Below, piece by piece: positions 16,989 through 27,194 of a DNA stretch of 64,000 nt. How positions within the stretch are numbered: the stretch's first letter is position 1; the number at the start of each line of letters is the position of its first letter. The notes beneath the pieces were generated by a model. That model did not search any database, had not been told where the DNA came from, and saw nothing but the letters and a program-made list of their open reading frames with translations. A program made the position numbers and the translations under genes. This DNA is from Variovorax sp. CF079 (GTDB lineage Bacteria; Pseudomonadota; Gammaproteobacteria; Burkholderiales; Burkholderiaceae_C), in the NCBI RefSeq assembly GCF_900101545.1, contig NZ_FMZU01000006.1:1-64000 (forward strand), written 5' to 3'.

Positions 16989-17675
16989 ATGCCCCGCATC
17001 CTGCTGATCGACGACGACGAGCACCTCGCCGCGCCGCTGGCCAGTTACTTCGCGCGTTTTGACTGCGCGCTCGAGAGCGTCACGCGCCCGAGCGAAGGCC
17101 TCGCGAAGCTGCGCGCCGGCCACTACGACGCCGCCATCCTCGACGTGATGCTGCCCGAAATGGACGGCTTCGCGCTGTGCCGCGAGATCCGCAAGGAGAG
17201 CGACATCCCTATCGTGATGCTGACCGCGCGCGGCGACGTGATGGACCGCGTGGTGGGCCTCGAGCTCGGCGCCGACGACTATCTGCCCAAGCCCTTCGAG
17301 CCGCGCGAGCTGGTGGCGCGCGTGCAGACCATCCTGCGCCGCCAGCGCGCGCCGGCGCCGGCCGCGGCCACGCAGCGTCGCGTGTTCGAGGGTTTGTCCA
17401 TCGACCTCGACAAGCGCGAGGTGCTGCGCCAGGGCGAGCGCGTGGAACTGACCGGCACCGAGTTCGAACTGCTGGCGCTGCTGGCCGACCAACCCGGCAA
17501 GGTCTGGAGCCGCGACGACATCCTCAACCGCCTGCGCGGCCACGAGGCCGAGCTCTACACGCGCGCGGTTGACATCGTCGTGAGCCGGTTGCGCAAGAAG
17601 CTGGAGCCGCTGGACTGCATCAAGACCCTGCGCAACGCGGGCTACACGCTTGCCGTCGGCAAGGGCCCGCCGTGA
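16989..17675 (+). CDS. OmpR-family response regulator
   Basis: A 228-aa regulator with a receiver domain (residues 1-115) and a winged-helix DNA-binding domain (about 130-225). The phospho-acceptor is the Asp in AILDVMLPEMDG; the acidic pocket IDDDE and the Lys in LPKPFEP are present. The start MPRILLIDDD at 16989 is the family N-terminus; earlier in-frame starts add only non-conserved residues. It overlaps the kinase gene by GTGA. Target genes are unknown, though the Spy-like gene upstream is an obvious candidate. Confidence 0.93.
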   Translation: MPRILLIDDDEHLAAPLASYFARFDCALESVTRPSEGLAKLRAGHYDAAILDVMLPEMDGFALCREIRKESDIPIVMLTARGDVMDRVVGLELGADDYLPKPFEPRELVARVQTILRRQRAPAPAAATQRRVFEGLSIDLDKREVLRQGERVELTGTEFELLALLADQPGKVWSRDDILNRLRGHEAELYTRAVDIVVSRLRKKLEPLDCIKTLRNAGYTLAVGKGPP

Positions 17676-18967
17676 GGCGCAAGCACGGCACGCCGCGCCA
17701 GTGGGGCCATCGGTGGCGCCATTCGCTGCGGCTGCGGCTGATCACGGTGTTCGTGCTGCTCGCGATGGCGATGGCGGCCGTGTTCCTGAGCGGCATGCAG
17801 CGTGCGTTCTCCAGCGGCTGGCGCGAGGCGGCCCAGCCGCTGGTCGCCGACTACATGGACCGGCTGGTGGCCGAGCTCGGCACGCCGCCCGATGTCGCGC
17901 GCGCCGAGGCGATGGTCGTGCGGCTGCCGATCTCGATCCGCATCGAAGGCCCCAAGGTCAACTGGGATTCGCATCCCCAGCGCCGCTGGCGCGGCTTCGG
18001 CCCGCGCAGCGGCGACTGGCTCACGCGCAGCACCGCCGACGGCCACCGCGTGAGCTTCGGCCTCGGCACCCTGCCGTGGCAGCGCGAGCCGCACGGCATC
18101 GGCTGGATCACGCTGGCGCTGCTGCTGGGCCTGATCGTGCTCGCCTACGTCTATGTGCGCCGGCTGCTGCGGCCGCTCGACGACATCCGCGCCGGCGCCG
18201 AGCGCTTCGGCCGCGGCGCCTTCGACCAGCCGATCCCGCTGCGCCGGCGCGACGAGCTGGGCGACCTGGCGCAGCGCATCAACACCATGGCGCACGACAT
18301 CCAGGCCATGCTCGATGCCAAGCGCGCGCTGCTGCTGGCGCTGAGCCACGAGCTGCGCTCGCCGCTGACGCGCGCCCGGCTCAACGCCGAGCTGCTGCCG
18401 GCCACGCCCGAAGGCGAGACCGAACGCGCCGCGCTCTTGCGCGACCTGGCCGAGATGCGCGACCTGATCAGCGACCTGCTCGAAAGCGAGCGCCTGGCCA
18501 GCCCGCATGCGGCGCTGCAGCGCGAGCCGGTGGACTTGGCGGCGCTGGTGCGCGAGGTGGCGGGCGAACACCCGGAAGGCGAGCGCGTCGTGCTCGACCT
18601 GGCCTCCAAGCTGCCGACACTGGCGCTGGACCGCCTGCGCATCCGTCTGCTGGTGCGCAACCTGCTCGACAACGCGCTGCGCTACGGCGCCGAAGCCGCC
18701 GAGCCGCCGCACATCGCGCTGCGCGCGGCGGGGCAGGGCGGCATCGAACTGGAAGTGCGCGATTTCGGGCCCGGCGTCGAGCCCGCGCAGCTCGAGCGCC
18801 TGACCGAGCCCTTCTACCGCACCGACAGCGCACGCCAGCGCGCGACCGGCGGCGTCGGGCTCGGCATGTACCTGTGCCGGCTGGTGGCCGAAGCGCATGG
18901 TGGCACGCTCCGCGTGCGCAACGCGCAGCCGGGCCTCGCGGTCAGCGTCGTGCTGCCTGGCGCCTGA
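17672..18967 (+). CDS. Sensor histidine kinase
   Basis: A 431-aa inner-membrane sensor kinase starting with GTG. Two membrane helices (about residues 21-43 and 146-166) bracket a ~100-residue periplasmic domain. A HAMP-like segment (RRLLRPLDDIRAG) follows. The H-box is ALSHELRSPLTRAR, the N-box RNLLDNALRYG, and the G-boxes DFGPGVEP and GVGLGMYLCRLV. Layout and gene order fit the CpxA/RstB-like group. The last 26 bases overlap the convergent AraC gene. Confidence 0.93.
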   Translation: MRRKHGTPRQWGHRWRHSLRLRLITVFVLLAMAMAAVFLSGMQRAFSSGWREAAQPLVADYMDRLVAELGTPPDVARAEAMVVRLPISIRIEGPKVNWDSHPQRRWRGFGPRSGDWLTRSTADGHRVSFGLGTLPWQREPHGIGWITLALLLGLIVLAYVYVRRLLRPLDDIRAGAERFGRGAFDQPIPLRRRDELGDLAQRINTMAHDIQAMLDAKRALLLALSHELRSPLTRARLNAELLPATPEGETERAALLRDLAEMRDLISDLLESERLASPHAALQREPVDLAALVREVAGEHPEGERVVLDLASKLPTLALDRLRIRLLVRNLLDNALRYGAEAAEPPHIALRAAGQGGIELEVRDFGPGVEPAQLERLTEPFYRTDSARQRATGGVGLGMYLCRLVAEAHGGTLRVRNAQPGLAVSVVLPGA

Positions 18968-19898
18968 ACTCGCTCGGGCTGCCGCCGGTGTGTTCGCGGA
19001 ACACGCGGCTGAAATGCGAGAGGTTGGAAAAGCCCGAGGCCAGTGCGATGTCGGTGATCGGCCGTGCCGCATTCGCCGGATCCACCAGGTCGCGGATGCA
19101 GCAGGCCAGGCGCTGGTGGAGGATGTAGCCGGCCAGCGTGTCCTCGTCGCCGGCAAAGGCGTTGTGCAGATGGCGCTTGCTGCAGCGCAGCGCCTGCGCA
19201 ATGCCGTCGATGGACAAAGAAGGATCGCGCAGATGCTGCGCCACGTGCTGGCGGATGCGGTCCTTCAGCGCCTCGCGCTGGGTGCGCGGCGTTTCCTGGC
19301 CGGCCAGCTCCATCAGCGACAGCCGCACCAGCTGGATGATCAGCTCGCCCGCGCCGCGCGACGCCGCCTCGCTCATGTAGGGCAGCTCGAGGTAGGTGTT
19401 GCGCATGGTCTCCAGCGCCACGCGCGAGATGCCGCTTGCGCCGCCCACGCGGCGCGCCACCAGCTCGCCCAGCGGCAGGTCGGGCACCGCCAGCTGGTCC
19501 TTGGGCAGCATCACGATCAGGTGGTCGCTGCGCTCTGGGTTGGCCACCGTGTAGTCGGCGGTGGTGTCATAGAGCGTCCAGCCGCCGGTGCGCACCGAGG
19601 CCTCGCGGCCGCGCTGCGTCACCGCCGCTGAGCCCTGCCAGGGCGCGACGATCTTCAGGTACGCGGCCTCGCTGCTGCGCGCCATCTGCGGGGTGCGCAG
19701 CACGCGGTGGCGATTGGCTTCCAGCCGCGTGAGGATCACGTCGCCGGCATGCGAGGCCGCGATGTGGCCGTCGAACTCGCTGTCGCCGTAGAGCTCGGAA
19801 TCGAGGCCGCCGAAATGGCGCCAGACCCATTCGCGCCAGACCGGTGCGCGCTCGCGCGGCGGGACTTCGTCGGTCGACAGCTGCAGGGAGGCGGTCAT
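18942..19898 (-). CDS. AraC-family regulator (FeaR-like)
   Basis: A 318-aa regulator. The N-terminal ~200 residues look like the AraC-binding-like domain of FeaR/NphR-type proteins (HFGGLDSEL, LTRLEANRHRVLRTP, LYDTTADYTV). The C-terminal ~105 residues hold two helix-turn-helix units (SIDGIAQALRCSKRHLHNAF and ITDIALASGFSNLSHFSRVF). Members often control uptake and oxidation of aromatic amines or acids. It diverges from the liv-type transporter across 163 bases and is therefore its likely regulator; an aldehyde dehydrogenase ends that operon. Confidence 0.9.
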   Translation of the reverse strand: MTASLQLSTDEVPPRERAPVWREWVWRHFGGLDSELYGDSEFDGHIAASHAGDVILTRLEANRHRVLRTPQMARSSEAAYLKIVAPWQGSAAVTQRGREASVRTGGWTLYDTTADYTVANPERSDHLIVMLPKDQLAVPDLPLGELVARRVGGASGISRVALETMRNTYLELPYMSEAASRGAGELIIQLVRLSLMELAGQETPRTQREALKDRIRQHVAQHLRDPSLSIDGIAQALRCSKRHLHNAFAGDEDTLAGYILHQRLACCIRDLVDPANAARPITDIALASGFSNLSHFSRVFREHTGGSPSEFRRQAARR

Positions 19899-20061
19899 GC
19901 GCCTATTGTCTGGTGGGCTGCGGCTGGCGGGCTTTGCGGGTTAACCACTAGCGGCGTGCACGCTGCGTCAAATGCTTTGTGCGCAGCGGGCACAGCGGCG
20001 CAGGGTTGCACTTCCTACGATCACGGCATCGGACGCAAACGACGCCCGCAAGGAGACTCGC

Positions 20062-21252
20062 ATGCCAAACGCCCATCGCCGCCGCTGGATCCAGCAAGCC
20101 GCCACCGCCGTCGGCGCTGCCGCCGTCGCGCCGCACCTGTTCGCGCAGGGCGCGCCGGTGAAGATCGGCTATGCCATCGCCCGCACCGGCCCCTGGGCGG
20201 CCGGCGCGCAGGTGAGCCAGGAGCCCAACTACCTGCTGTGGGCCGAGCAGGTCAATGCGGCCGGCGGGTTGTCGGTGAAGGGTGCGAAGCGGCCCATCGA
20301 GCTCGTCGGCTACGACGACCGCAGCGAGACCGAGACCTGCGTGCGCACCTTCGAGAAGCTGATGGGCAGCGACAAGGTCGACCTGATCCTGCCGCCCTGG
20401 GGCTCGGGCGCCAACTTCGCCGTGGCGCCGCTGGCCAACCGCTTCGGCTATCCGATGCTGGCGCCCACCGCGCTCTCGCGCAAGCTGATCGACATGCAGC
20501 TGCCGTACTTCTTCTCGCTGCTGCAGCAGCCCGACAAGATGATGGGCGCGCTGGTCGACATGCTGGTCGCGAACGGCGTGAAGACGATCGCCATCGTCTA
20601 CATGGACGACCTGTTCGGGCTGGAGAACTTCGCCGCCCTCAATGCCGCGCTCAAGAAAACCGGCATCCAGGTGCTGGAGCGCAAGAGCTACCCGCTCGGC
20701 GTGAAGGATCTGGCGCCGGTGCTGCGCACGATGAAGGACATGAACCCCGATGCCTTCATCGGCATCACTTACCCGCCCGACACCATCCTGGCCAGCCGCC
20801 AGGCGCGCGAGGTGGGCTTCAATCCGAAGTACTTCTATGCCTCGGTCGGCACCGCCTTCCAGCTCTACAAGAACGTGATGGCGGCCAACACCGAGGGCGT
20901 GATCGGCATGGGCTCGTGGAACGCCAAGACCAGTCCCGAGGCCAAGGCGTATTTCGATGCGCACACCAAGAAGTTCGGCAAGGAGCCCGACCGCTGGGCC
21001 AGCGGCCATTGCTGGGCCGGCCTCGAGATCCTGCAGCAGGCGGTGGCCAAGGTGGGCCTGGAGCGCAAGGCGCTGCGCGAGCAGATCGCGAAGAACGAGT
21101 TCAGGACCATCCTCGGGCCGATGCGCTTCGAGGGCAGCGAGAACGTCTCCATCCCCGGCACCGTGGCGCAATGGCAGGGTGGCGAGTTCGAGGTGGTGTG
21201 GCCGAAGAACCGGGCCACCGCACAACTGATGCCGAAGCCGGCCTGGAAATAG
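20062..21252 (+). CDS. Branched-chain amino-acid-type ABC substrate-binding protein
   Basis: A 396-aa periplasmic receptor of the LivJ/Leu-Ile-Val class. The N-terminus (RRRWIQQAATAVGAAAVAPHLFAQG) is a signal peptide with a twin-arginine-like start. The mature protein begins PVKIGYAIARTGPWA, and has GYDDRSETE and the second lobe around MDDLFGLENFAALNAALK. The start at 20062 follows AAGGAG. It leads a complete five-gene transporter. Such receptors bind amino acids, amides, urea or aromatic acids; the ligand here is not evident. Confidence 0.93.
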   Translation: MPNAHRRRWIQQAATAVGAAAVAPHLFAQGAPVKIGYAIARTGPWAAGAQVSQEPNYLLWAEQVNAAGGLSVKGAKRPIELVGYDDRSETETCVRTFEKLMGSDKVDLILPPWGSGANFAVAPLANRFGYPMLAPTALSRKLIDMQLPYFFSLLQQPDKMMGALVDMLVANGVKTIAIVYMDDLFGLENFAALNAALKKTGIQVLERKSYPLGVKDLAPVLRTMKDMNPDAFIGITYPPDTILASRQAREVGFNPKYFYASVGTAFQLYKNVMAANTEGVIGMGSWNAKTSPEAKAYFDAHTKKFGKEPDRWASGHCWAGLEILQQAVAKVGLERKALREQIAKNEFRTILGPMRFEGSENVSIPGTVAQWQGGEFEVVWPKNRATAQLMPKPAWK

Positions 21253-21253
21253 C

Positions 21254-22129
21254 GTGTCCCTCACTGGATGGGCCGAGCTCATGGCCGGCGGCTTGATCAC
21301 GGGCGGCATCTACGCGCTGGTCGCGATCGGGCTGAACCTGCAGTACGGCCTGATGCGCATCATGAACATCTCGCACGGCGAGTTCCTGATGCTGGGCGCC
21401 TTCCTGACCTGGTGGGCGCACACCGCCTGGGGCATCTCGCCGCTGGTGTTCCTGCCGGTCGCCTTCGTGGTGCTGATGGGAATCGGCATGGCGGTGCACC
21501 GACTGTGCTTTCGTCAGGTCGCGGCGCGCGCGCCCAGCGTCGAAGTGTTCGAGGCGCGCAGCCTGATGGTCGGCTTCGGCCTGATGTTCTTCGTGCAGAA
21601 CACGGCGCTCCTGATCTGGGGTGGCGACCTGCGCGGCTACGACTACCTGGCCGAGCCGGTGCAGGTGGCGGACATGCGCTTCACCGTCAACAAGCTGGTG
21701 CTCTTCGGCATCGCGCTCGCCCTGAGCCTGGTGCTCATCGCGCTGCTCAGGCTCACGCTGCTCGGCAAGGCGGTGCGCGCGCTGATGCAGTCGCCCGTCG
21801 GCGCGCAGCTGGTGGGGATCAACACGAAGCGGCTGCATCCGCTGATGTTCGGCATCGGCCTCGGGCTCTCGGGCGTGGCCGGCGCACTGCTGTCGATGAC
21901 CTACGAGATCTCGCCCTCGATGGGCGAGCCTTACACCGTGACCGCGCTGATCGTCATCACGCTCGGCGGCTTCGGCAGCATCGCGGGCAGCCTGGTCGGC
22001 GGCCTGCTGCTGGGTGTGGTCGAGGCGCTGGGCATGCACTTCACGAGCCCCTCGTTCAAGATGCTGCTGTCCTATGCGGTGTTCATCGGCGTCCTGATCT
22101 GGCGCCCCAACGGGTTGTTCTCGCGATGA
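21254..22129 (+). CDS. ABC transporter permease, LivH type
   Basis: A 291-aa inner-membrane permease with eight or so helices. GGLITGGIYALVAIGLNLQYGLMRIMNISHGEFLMLGAF is the typical N-terminal region, and VITLGGFGSIAGSLVGGLLLGVVEA the ATPase-contact EAA-like region. The GTG start lies one base after the receptor stop. Its ATG-proximal end overlaps the LivM gene (ATGA, 22126-22129). Confidence 0.93.
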   Translation: MSLTGWAELMAGGLITGGIYALVAIGLNLQYGLMRIMNISHGEFLMLGAFLTWWAHTAWGISPLVFLPVAFVVLMGIGMAVHRLCFRQVAARAPSVEVFEARSLMVGFGLMFFVQNTALLIWGGDLRGYDYLAEPVQVADMRFTVNKLVLFGIALALSLVLIALLRLTLLGKAVRALMQSPVGAQLVGINTKRLHPLMFGIGLGLSGVAGALLSMTYEISPSMGEPYTVTALIVITLGGFGSIAGSLVGGLLLGVVEALGMHFTSPSFKMLLSYAVFIGVLIWRPNGLFSR

Positions 22130-23040
22130 AGCCCGCATTCGCCAACAGGCCCTGGCTTTGGCTCTCCATCGGGCTGCTGCTCGCCGCCGGCGTGCCGTGG
22201 GTGGCTTCGGACTTCGTGAGCGCGGTCGCACTGAGCTGCCTCATGTACATCGCACTCGCCTGCAGCTGGTCGCTGTTCTGCGGCGCGACGCGCTACCTGT
22301 CGCTGGCGACCTCCGCCTTCTTCGGGCTCGGCGCGTACGCCAGCGCGACGCTGCTGGGCGTGCTGCCCTGGCCCCTGGTGATCCTCTGCGGCGCTGCGCT
22401 CGCCAGCGTGGTCGCGGTGGCGATGGGCACGGCCGTGCTGCACCTGCGCGGCACCTACTTCGCGGTGCTGACCTTCGGCATGACCGAGCTGATCCGCCAT
22501 GCCGTCACCTTCGTCGAGAAGCAGGTCTCGGGCACCGTGGGCCGCGTGCTGACGGTGGTGCCGTCGAACGAGACGGTGTACCTCACGGTGCTCGCGATTG
22601 CCGGCGCCGCGATCGCGGCGGCGATCCTCGTCAAGCGCAGCCGCTTCGGCCTTGCGCTCGCGGGCATCGGCGCCGACGAGCAGCGTGCACAGACGCTGGG
22701 CGTGGACACGCGGCGCATCAAGATCGCGGGCTTCGCGCTGACCGCCGCCTTCGCGGGCGCGGCCGGCGCCGCGATGGCGGTGCGCTGGACCTACATCGAG
22801 CCGGCCGCGGTGTTCAGCCCCTTCATCGGTTTCCAGACCGTGCTGATCGCACTGATCGGCGGCGCGGCCAGCATCGGCGGGCCGATCGTCGCGGCCATCG
22901 TCTTCAGCCTGCTGGCCGAGACGCTGCGGCTGCAACTGCCCTACGGCTACATGATGGTGCTGGGGCTCTTGCTGATCCTGTGCGTGATGTACCTGCCCAA
23001 CGGCCTCGCGACGCTGTGGCAAAGGCAGAGAAATGAATGA
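22126..23040 (+). CDS. ABC transporter permease, LivM type
   Basis: A 304-aa permease of about ten helices. The conserved GLGAYASA, LRGTYFAVLTFGMTELIRH and GGAASIGGPIVAAIVFSLL motifs mark the LivM group. It pairs with the LivH-type permease to form the channel. The start overlaps the previous stop in ATGA and the gene overlaps the LivG gene by 8 bases. Confidence 0.93.
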   Translation: MKPAFANRPWLWLSIGLLLAAGVPWVASDFVSAVALSCLMYIALACSWSLFCGATRYLSLATSAFFGLGAYASATLLGVLPWPLVILCGAALASVVAVAMGTAVLHLRGTYFAVLTFGMTELIRHAVTFVEKQVSGTVGRVLTVVPSNETVYLTVLAIAGAAIAAAILVKRSRFGLALAGIGADEQRAQTLGVDTRRIKIAGFALTAAFAGAAGAAMAVRWTYIEPAAVFSPFIGFQTVLIALIGGAASIGGPIVAAIVFSLLAETLRLQLPYGYMMVLGLLLILCVMYLPNGLATLWQRQRNE

Positions 23041-23781
23041 TGCGGTGATTCCCCTGCTCGAAGCCCGCGAGCTCACCGTGCGCTTCGGTGGACTGACGGC
23101 CGTCGACGCGGTCAGCGCGCGGCTGCATGCGGGCGAGCTGGTCGGCATCATCGGGCCCAACGGCGCGGGCAAGACCACTTTTTTCAATGCCATCTCGGGC
23201 GTCATCGCGCCGACCTCCGGCAAGCTGCTGGTGCAGGGCACCGTCGATCTCACCGGCCGCGGCCCGCACCACTACGCGGCGCACGGCATCGCGCGCACCT
23301 TCCAGACGCCGCGCGTGATGGCCGAGATGACGCTGGCCGACAACGTGCGCTTCGGCATGCAGTTCGCGGGGCGCCATCGCACGCCGCTCGCAGGTTTGAA
23401 GAGCGAGGGCGACATTCTCGATATGCTGGGCCTCGGTGCGCTGGCCGGTCGCATGGCGGCGGACGTCACGCCTTCGCAGCAACGCTTGCTCGAGATCGGC
23501 ATGGCGCTTGGCACGCGGCCGCGTGTTTTGTTGCTCGACGAAGTGGCAGCCGGGCTCACCGAAGCCGAGGTCGATGCGATGGCGCGGCGCATCCGCAGCC
23601 TGCGCGACGCGCATGGGCTCACCGTCGTCTGGATCGAGCATGCGGTGACCACGCTGCTGCGCTACGTCGAGCGCGTGTTGGTCCTGCACCAGGGCCGCAA
23701 GATCGCCGATGGATCGCCGGCCGACGTGGTGCGCAATGCCGAAGTGGTCGAGGCCTATCTGGGCGACGAGATGGAGGCGCA

Positions 23782-23785
<4 letters not shown>
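23033..23785 (+). CDS. ABC transporter ATPase, LivG type
   Basis: A 250-aa ATPase. Walker A is GPNGAGKTTF, the signature region is degenerate (TPSQQRLLEIG in place of LSxGQ), and Walker B is VLLLDEVAAGL. FKARGIARTFQ-like HGIARTFQTPRV identifies the LivG type. The weak signature motif (TPSQQ for LSYGQ) is worth noting, as it should lower its own ATPase step. The stop overlaps the GTG of the LivF gene. Confidence 0.92.
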
Positions 23786-24573
<788 letters not shown>

Positions 24574-24601
24574 ACCCCTTTCCTTTCTGGAGGACCTTCG
24601 C

Positions 24602-26056
24602 ATGACCGTCACCATTTCCATGCTCGTCGATGGCGAGCGCCGCTCGGCCGCGAGCGGCGCCACTTTCGAGCGCCGCAATCCGCTGGACGACAGCGTCGCC
24701 ACCGTCGCGCCCGCGGCCACGCCCGCCGATGCGATCGCCGCGGTCGATGCCGCGGCGCAGGCCTTTGCAAGCTGGTCGCAGACCGGCCCCGGCGAGCGTC
24801 GCGCGTTGCTGCTGAAGGCCGCGCAGGCGCTCGAGGCGCGCACCGATGCCTTCGTGCAGGCCATGGCGCGCGAGACCGGCGCCTCGGCGATGTGGGCCGG
24901 CTTCAATGTCCATCTCGCGGCCGGCATCCTGGTCGAGGCCGCCGCATTGACCACGCAGATCGGCGGCGAGGTCATTCCCTCGGACGTACCGGGCAGCCTG
25001 GCGATGGGCGTGCGGCAGGCGGCCGGCGTGGTGATCGGCATCGCGCCGTGGAATGCGCCGGTGATTCTCGGCGTGCGCGCCATCGCGACGCCGCTGGCCT
25101 GCGGCAACACGGTGGTGTTGAAGGGCTCGGAGCTGTGCCCGCAGACGCATGCGCTGATTGTGGAAGCGCTCAACGAGGCCGCGCTGCCGCCCGGCGTGCT
25201 GAACTTCATCACCAATGCGCCGGCCGATGCGGGCGCCGTGGTCGAGGCCATGGTCGCGCACCCGGCGGTGCGACGCGTCAACTTCACCGGGTCGACCAAG
25301 GTCGGCCGGATCATTGCGCAGACCTGCGCCAAATACCTGAAGCCGGCGGTGCTCGAACTCGGCGGCAAGGCGCCGCTGGTGGTGCTGGACGATGCCGACA
25401 TCGATGCGGCGGTGAACGCAGCCGCCTTCGGCGCTTTCGCCAACTCGGGCCAGATCTGCATGTCGACCGAACGCATCGTGGTCGACGCGGCCGTCGCCGA
25501 CGAATTCGTCGCCAAGTTCGCGGCCAAGGCGCACAGTCTGCCGCTGGGCGATCCGCGCGAGGGGCCGGTGGTGCTCGGCTCGGTTGTCGACAAGAGCACG
25601 GTGGCGCGCTGCAACGCGCTCATCGACGACGCACTGGCCAAGGGCGCCACGCTGGTGTGCGGCGGCCGCGCCGACAGCACGCTGATGCCGGCCACGGTGC
25701 TCGACCATGTGACGCGCGAGATGCAGATCTACCGCGAGGAATCCTTCGGGCCGGTGAAGGCGGTCGTGCGCGTGCGCGGCGTCGAGGAGGCGGTCGCCAC
25801 CGCCAACGACAACGAGTTCGGCCTCTCATCGGCCGTGTTCGGGCGCGACGTCGCGCGGGCCTGGAACGTGGCGCGCCGCATCGAGGCCGGCATCTGCCAT
25901 GTAAACGGCCCCACGGTGCACGACGAGGCGCAGATGCCCTTCGGCGGCGTCAAGGCCTCGGGCTACGGGCGCTTCGGCGGCAAGGCCGGCGTGGAGGCTT
26001 TCACCGAGCTGCGCTGGCTCACGGTGCAGACCACGCCGCGGCATTACCCGTTCTAG
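24602..26056 (+). CDS. Aldehyde dehydrogenase (vanillin/salicylaldehyde type)
   Basis: A 484-aa NAD(P)-dependent aldehyde dehydrogenase. Catalytic Cys C286 is in FANSGQICMSTERI and general-base Glu E252 in VLELGGKAP. The cofactor-binding GFTGST-like motif reads NFTGSTKVG. Overall it resembles the salicylaldehyde/vanillin dehydrogenase branch by eye. AGGAGG-like GGAGGACC precedes the ATG. It follows the ABC operon by 28 bases and is probably co-transcribed, so the transporter likely brings in an aldehyde precursor such as an aromatic amine or alcohol. Confidence 0.9.
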   Translation: MTVTISMLVDGERRSAASGATFERRNPLDDSVATVAPAATPADAIAAVDAAAQAFASWSQTGPGERRALLLKAAQALEARTDAFVQAMARETGASAMWAGFNVHLAAGILVEAAALTTQIGGEVIPSDVPGSLAMGVRQAAGVVIGIAPWNAPVILGVRAIATPLACGNTVVLKGSELCPQTHALIVEALNEAALPPGVLNFITNAPADAGAVVEAMVAHPAVRRVNFTGSTKVGRIIAQTCAKYLKPAVLELGGKAPLVVLDDADIDAAVNAAAFGAFANSGQICMSTERIVVDAAVADEFVAKFAAKAHSLPLGDPREGPVVLGSVVDKSTVARCNALIDDALAKGATLVCGGRADSTLMPATVLDHVTREMQIYREESFGPVKAVVRVRGVEEAVATANDNEFGLSSAVFGRDVARAWNVARRIEAGICHVNGPTVHDEAQMPFGGVKASGYGRFGGKAGVEAFTELRWLTVQTTPRHYPF

Positions 26057-26144
26057 GCTACGCGTCGTGTCGCCTGCGCTACCGGCTTGCGCGGGGGGCG
26101 GGGCTACGATGCGCTCCCGCAGACAAGCAGCAGGAGACACGCCC

Positions 26145-27188
26145 ATGAGCAGCAGCACCCTCACCAACCGCCAGGTCCGCCTCGCCAAGCGCCCCGAAGG
26201 CGCGGCCACCCGCGACAACTGGCAGTTCACCACCGAGCCGGTCGGCGAGCCGGCCGAAGGCGGCGTCCTCGTCAAGACCCTGTCGCTCTCGCTCGACCCC
26301 GCGATGCGCGGCTGGATGAACGAGGCCAAGAGCTACATCCCGCCGGTCGAGATCGGCGCCGTCATGCGCGCCGGCGGCATCGGCCGCGTGACGGCCTCGC
26401 GCAACCCGGCCTTCGCGGTCGGCGACACGGTCTACGGCACGCTCGGCGTGCAGGAATACATCCTGATTCCGCAGGAGGACATCAAGCGCAACGGGCTCAC
26501 CAAGATCGACCTGCGTGCGGGTTCGATCACCCAGTGGCTCAACGTGCTCGGCATGCCGGGCATGACCGGTTACTTCGGCCTGATGGACATCGGCCAACCG
26601 AAGCCCGGTGAGACGGTCGTCGTCTCGGGCGCCGCTGGAGCGGTCGGCCAGACGGTGGGCCAGCTCGCGAAGATCAAGGGCTGCCGCGCGGTCGGCATCG
26701 CCGGTGGCCAGGAGAAGTGCGACTGGGTGGTGAAGGAGCTCGGCTTCGATGCCTGCATCGACTACAAGGCCGGCCCCTCGGCCGTGCGCGACGGCCTGAA
26801 GGCCCATTGCCCCAAGGGCATCGATATCTACTTCGACAACGTCGGCGGCGAGATCCTCGACGCCGCGCTGGCGCGGCTCGCGCGCGGCGCGCGCATCATC
26901 ATCTGCGGCGCGATCAGCCAGTACAACAACGCCAACAGCGCACCCGCGCAGGGCCCGAAGAACTACCTGAGCCTGCTGGTGAACCGGGCGCGCATGCAGG
27001 GCATGGTGGTGTTCGACTATGCCGACCGCTACCACCTGGCCGTGGCCGAGATGGCGGTCTACCTGAAGGACGGCCGCATGAAGAGCCGCGAGGACGTGGT
27101 CGAAGGCATCGACACCTTCCCGGAAGCGTTGACGCGCCTGTTCACGGGCCAGAATTTCGGCAAGCTGGTGCTCCAGGTCGCAGACTGA
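26145..27188 (+). CDS. NADP-dependent MDR oxidoreductase
   Basis: A 347-aa medium-chain dehydrogenase/reductase of the leukotriene B4 dehydrogenase/prostaglandin reductase class (YncB/CurA-like). Typical features are RPEGAATRDNWQF, LSLDPAMRGWMN, the NADP Rossmann motif SGAAGAVGQTVGQLAK and YFDNVGGEILDAAL. No zinc ligands are present. It reduces enones using NADPH. The ATG at 26145 follows CAGGAGACACG. It lies 88 bases after the aldehyde dehydrogenase, which leaves room for its own promoter, and ends 6 bases from the convergent EamA gene. Confidence 0.93.
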   Translation: MSSSTLTNRQVRLAKRPEGAATRDNWQFTTEPVGEPAEGGVLVKTLSLSLDPAMRGWMNEAKSYIPPVEIGAVMRAGGIGRVTASRNPAFAVGDTVYGTLGVQEYILIPQEDIKRNGLTKIDLRAGSITQWLNVLGMPGMTGYFGLMDIGQPKPGETVVVSGAAGAVGQTVGQLAKIKGCRAVGIAGGQEKCDWVVKELGFDACIDYKAGPSAVRDGLKAHCPKGIDIYFDNVGGEILDAALARLARGARIIICGAISQYNNANSAPAQGPKNYLSLLVNRARMQGMVVFDYADRYHLAVAEMAVYLKDGRMKSREDVVEGIDTFPEALTRLFTGQNFGKLVLQVAD

Positions 27189-27194
27189 CTCTTC

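Noticed and set aside
19964..19991. Inverted repeat CGCTGCG...CGCAGCG between the AraC and livJ-like genes
   Set aside because: Arms are short with a long loop and no promoter was found beside it; chance is likely in GC-rich sequence.
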